The notes under the pieces: model-generated
The model's database searches: none
Seen by the model: the letters and a program-made list of their open reading frames with translations, nothing else
What the model was told of the DNA's origin: nothing
From: JAFEDN01 sp963712715
GTDB taxonomy: Bacteria > Pseudomonadota > Gammaproteobacteria > Coxiellales > Coxiellaceae
Reading direction: 5' to 3'
Assembly: GCA_963712715.1 (NCBI GenBank)
Contig: CAVQJI010000042.1
Coordinates: forward strand, 102,993-166,992
DNA length: 64,000 nt
Position numbers and translations under genes: made by a program
Shown here: piece by piece, positions 62,145 through 64,000 of the stretch
How positions within the stretch are numbered: the stretch's first letter is position 1
Layout of the letters: each line of letters begins with the position of its first letter

Positions 62145-62222
62145 ATTGCACCAATTGCACCAAGTATATATCAATTGCACCAATTGCACCAACTATTTTT
62201 GATTGTACCATTGGTGCAATGA
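62145..62222. repeat. Clustered ATTGCACCA direct repeats, possible operator
   Basis: CAATTGCACCA-type units occur at least four times in 78 bases, with an inverted TTGGTGCAAT at the end. TTGCACCAATTGCACCA pairs partly with itself. The cluster lies just upstream of the AlbA_2-type gene, whose product has a winged helix, and behind the small gene at 62251. An autoregulatory operator is the simplest guess. Confidence 0.6.
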
Positions 62223-62250
62223 GTGTGGGAAACCCGGGACCAGGTTTTTT

Positions 62251-62541
62251 TCAGGTTTTTTCTTTTTCGAATAATGCTTTTAGTGGAGTGCAGTCCAGAA
62301 TAGTTTCGGAGGCTTTGCGGAAAATGTCGAGAATATCGCTCGTGGATAATTTCTCGCCGGCGTGATTTTTCACGATCAAATTAGTCAATCTGCAAGCCAC
62401 TTTCATGTGTTCTATCGAAGCGTCTGCGACCTGGCCAAAGGTACTGAGCATATCTTCTTCGCCATAGTTTTCGTCATCCAGTATCATCTGGTCGAAAAAT
62501 TCTTCTTCATGCGCAGAAGGTAATTGTTTTTTCCTTGACAT
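62251..62541 (-). CDS. Unrecognised 96-aa acidic protein
   Basis: The start is ATG at 62541 with AAGGAG at good spacing; a GTG two codons earlier overlaps the ribosome site. The product begins basic (MSRKKQLPS), has an acidic middle (HEEEFFDQMILDDENYGEED) and a helical second half (SIEHMKVACRLTNLIVKNHA). No family is recognised. It lies upstream of the AlbA_2 gene on the same strand, separated by the ATTGCACCA repeats. It may belong to the same unit, although the repeats argue for separate control. Confidence 0.7.
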   Translation of the reverse strand: MSRKKQLPSAHEEEFFDQMILDDENYGEEDMLSTFGQVADASIEHMKVACRLTNLIVKNHAGEKLSTSDILDIFRKASETILDCTPLKALFEKEKT

Positions 62542-62685
62542 GGCCACTCCTTAAAATAAAAGTAAAAGACCCGATCCGTTCGCAGAATGATAATAAGGGT
62601 AAATTTCCTGTCAGGCAAGGTATAAAATCATCGCCTCAAAAATATTTATGGTTGTTTTTGGCAAGATGGAGTAAAATTTACAGTT

Positions 62686-63871
62686 ATGAGTATTATAAAT
62701 GTTCTAAAAATGGTCGATCTGGAGCTGGCTAATAAACGGGTGCTGATCCGTGAAGACCTCAACGTTCCCATGAAAAACGGTCAAATCACTGACCATACTC
62801 GAATTAAAAGCGCTGCCAACCCTAAAGGCAGCCTTAAAAGCCAACGCGCGGGTTTTGGTTTTGTCTCATCTCGGACGGCCCAAAGAAGGTCAGTACGATC
62901 CAGAGGCGTCTCTGGTTCCAGTCGCAGCGGCGTTCAGTGCAGCTTTGGGACAGCCAGTGTCCCTGATCAGCCAATGGCTGGACGGTGTCGATATAAAACC
63001 CGGCCAGATCGCCCTGGCGGAAAATGTCCGTTTTTTGGTGGAGAGGAAAAGAACGATTCCGCACTGGCGCGGCGCATGGCGGCACAGTCCGATATCTTTG
63101 TGATGGACGCTTTCGCCACTGCTCATCGCGCCCAGGCTTCAACCTATGGGGTAAGTCAATACGCTCCTGTCGCCTGCGCGGGACCGCTACTGATGGCGGA
63201 GCTGGAAGCCTTATCCAAAGCGATGGAACATCCCCGGCGGCCTCTGATTGCGGTGGTGGGCGGCTCAAAAGTCTCATCAAAAATTCAGTTACTTAAAAAT
63301 TTACTGAAGAAGGTCGATTGCCTGATTGTCGGCGGTGGCATTGCCAATAATTTTTTGGCGGCGGAGGGTTATCCCGTCGGCAAGTCTTTATATGAGCCAA
63401 GCTGGTTAAATCAGGCGAAAGACCTCATCAATCGCGCCCGGGATGAAGGCGTTGATTTTCCCCTGCCGGTGGACGTCGTGGTCGCACCGGAAATAGACCG
63501 CGCAAGCCAAAGCCGTCACCAAACCACTGGACGCCCTGAATCTGGACGATATGATTCTCGACATTGGGCCGGTGACAGCCAAACATTATAATGGTTACAT
63601 CGCAGATGCGGGAACGGTAGTCTGGAACGGCCCCCTCGGTGTTTTTGAATTACCCCAATTTATCGCCACGGTACCCGCTCTCTCGCGAATGCGATCATTC
63701 ACAGTAAAGCTTTTTCAATCGCCGGGGGCGGCGATACATTATCCGCACTGGGACAATTTGGTGTGAGTGATAAAATCTCCTATATTAGTACGGGAGGTGG
63801 TGCATTTTTTAGAGTATCTGGAAGGTTCTGAATTGCCTGCTGTCAGTATACTAATCAAGCGAGCTCAATAA
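62686..63871 (+). pseudogene. pgk: Phosphoglycerate kinase with about five frameshifts
   Basis: All parts of Pgk are present but in changing frames. LANKRVLIREDLNVPMKNG opens the gene at 62686. Near 62812 the frame shifts (KSA-LPTLKAALK), continuing with VLSHLGRPKEG. One G is missing near 63043 (FLVGEEKND). One extra C lies near 63505 (DVVVAPEIDA). A shift near 63665 leads to GTRSLANAII and AGGGDTLSALGQFGVS. One extra T lies near 63812 (GGGAFLEYLEG). The stop is at 63869-63871. Repaired length is about 395, normal. With this many breaks no active enzyme could be made, unless they are sequence errors. Confidence 0.9.
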
Positions 63872-63873
63872 AA

Positions 63874-64000
63874 ATGAGGAAACAGGATCATTTGGTGCGC
63901 CGCACCAAAATCATCGCCACCCTGGACCCACCACCGATGATATAGAGGTGTTATCAGCCATAATCTCCGCCGGAGTCAATGTCGTCCGTTTAAATTTTTC
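63874..64000 (+). pseudogene. pyk: Pyruvate kinase, 5' part only, with one frameshift
   Basis: The ATG at 63874 begins MRKQDHLVRRTKIIATLG, the normal Pyk N-terminus. CTGGACCC near 63923 lacks one G (expected CTGGGACCC). After repair PTTDDIEVLSAIISAGVNVV and RLNF follow to the window edge. Unrepaired, a TAG ends the frame after 23 codons. It begins three bases after pgk, consistent with a pgk-pyk operon. Confidence 0.85.

Noticed and set aside
1..64000. tRNA, rRNA or tmRNA genes
   Set aside because: No cloverleaf with a GTTCRA-type arm and no ribosomal RNA signature was noticed; a covariance search was not possible.

Overview
The window looks like the chromosome of a host-associated gammaproteobacterium of the order Legionellales (Coxiella/Rickettsiella/Aquicella-type). 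Reasons: a stand-alone IcmN/DotK-like OmpA lipoprotein of the Dot/Icm type IVB secretion system; a large family of Sel1-repeat proteins; long unrecognised proteins with acidic C-termini like Dot/Icm substrates; a possible PmrA-type promoter box; a metK-ahcY pair; and a tkt-gapA-...-pgk-pyk gene order recalling that of Coxiella and Legionella. Genus cannot be fixed from sequence reading alone.

Layout. 1-1.3 kb: an AAA ATPase running off the left edge. 1.5-14 kb: housekeeping genes (trpS, ahcY-metK, ubiA, an L,D-transpeptidase, waaC and a GT39 glycosyltransferase) mixed with unrecognised proteins, among them an 880-aa protein with a possible receiver-like segment. 14-15.1 kb: large inverted repeats and an orphan TacA-type antitoxin. 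15.1-20.3 kb: half of an R64-type IVb pilus operon (PilQ ATPase, PilR, PilS pilin, two more prepilin-like proteins). 20.3-39.6 kb: a membrane/coiled-coil protein and one uninterrupted 17.7-kb gene for a 5,910-aa protein of unknown function. 39.9-44.3 kb: the other half of the pilus operon (PilL/TcpQ, PilN secretin, PilO, PilP). 44.4-48.7 kb: icmN, then the conserved lpoA-yraN-diaA-dolP set and a site-2 protease. 48.9-52.2 kb: tkt and gapA. 52.6-60.7 kb: four tandem Sel1-repeat genes, the last decayed. 60.8-62.5 kb: a frameshifted AlbA_2-type gene and a small unknown gene. 62.7-64 kb: pgk and the start of pyk.

The pilus genes keep R64 order inside each half (Q-R-S-V and L-N-O-P), so one ancestral operon seems to have been split, with the giant gene now between the halves. 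The glycolytic cluster is likewise split by the Sel1 island. Two dispersed repeat families (A, at least five copies; B, at least four palindromic copies) fill intergenic gaps, and one family A copy lies in frame inside the giant gene.

The last 12 kb is full of single-base indels: gapA, the second and fourth Sel1 genes, the AlbA_2 gene, pgk (several) and pyk. None was seen before 52 kb. Many fall in short homopolymers, so local sequence error competes with real gene decay as the explanation.
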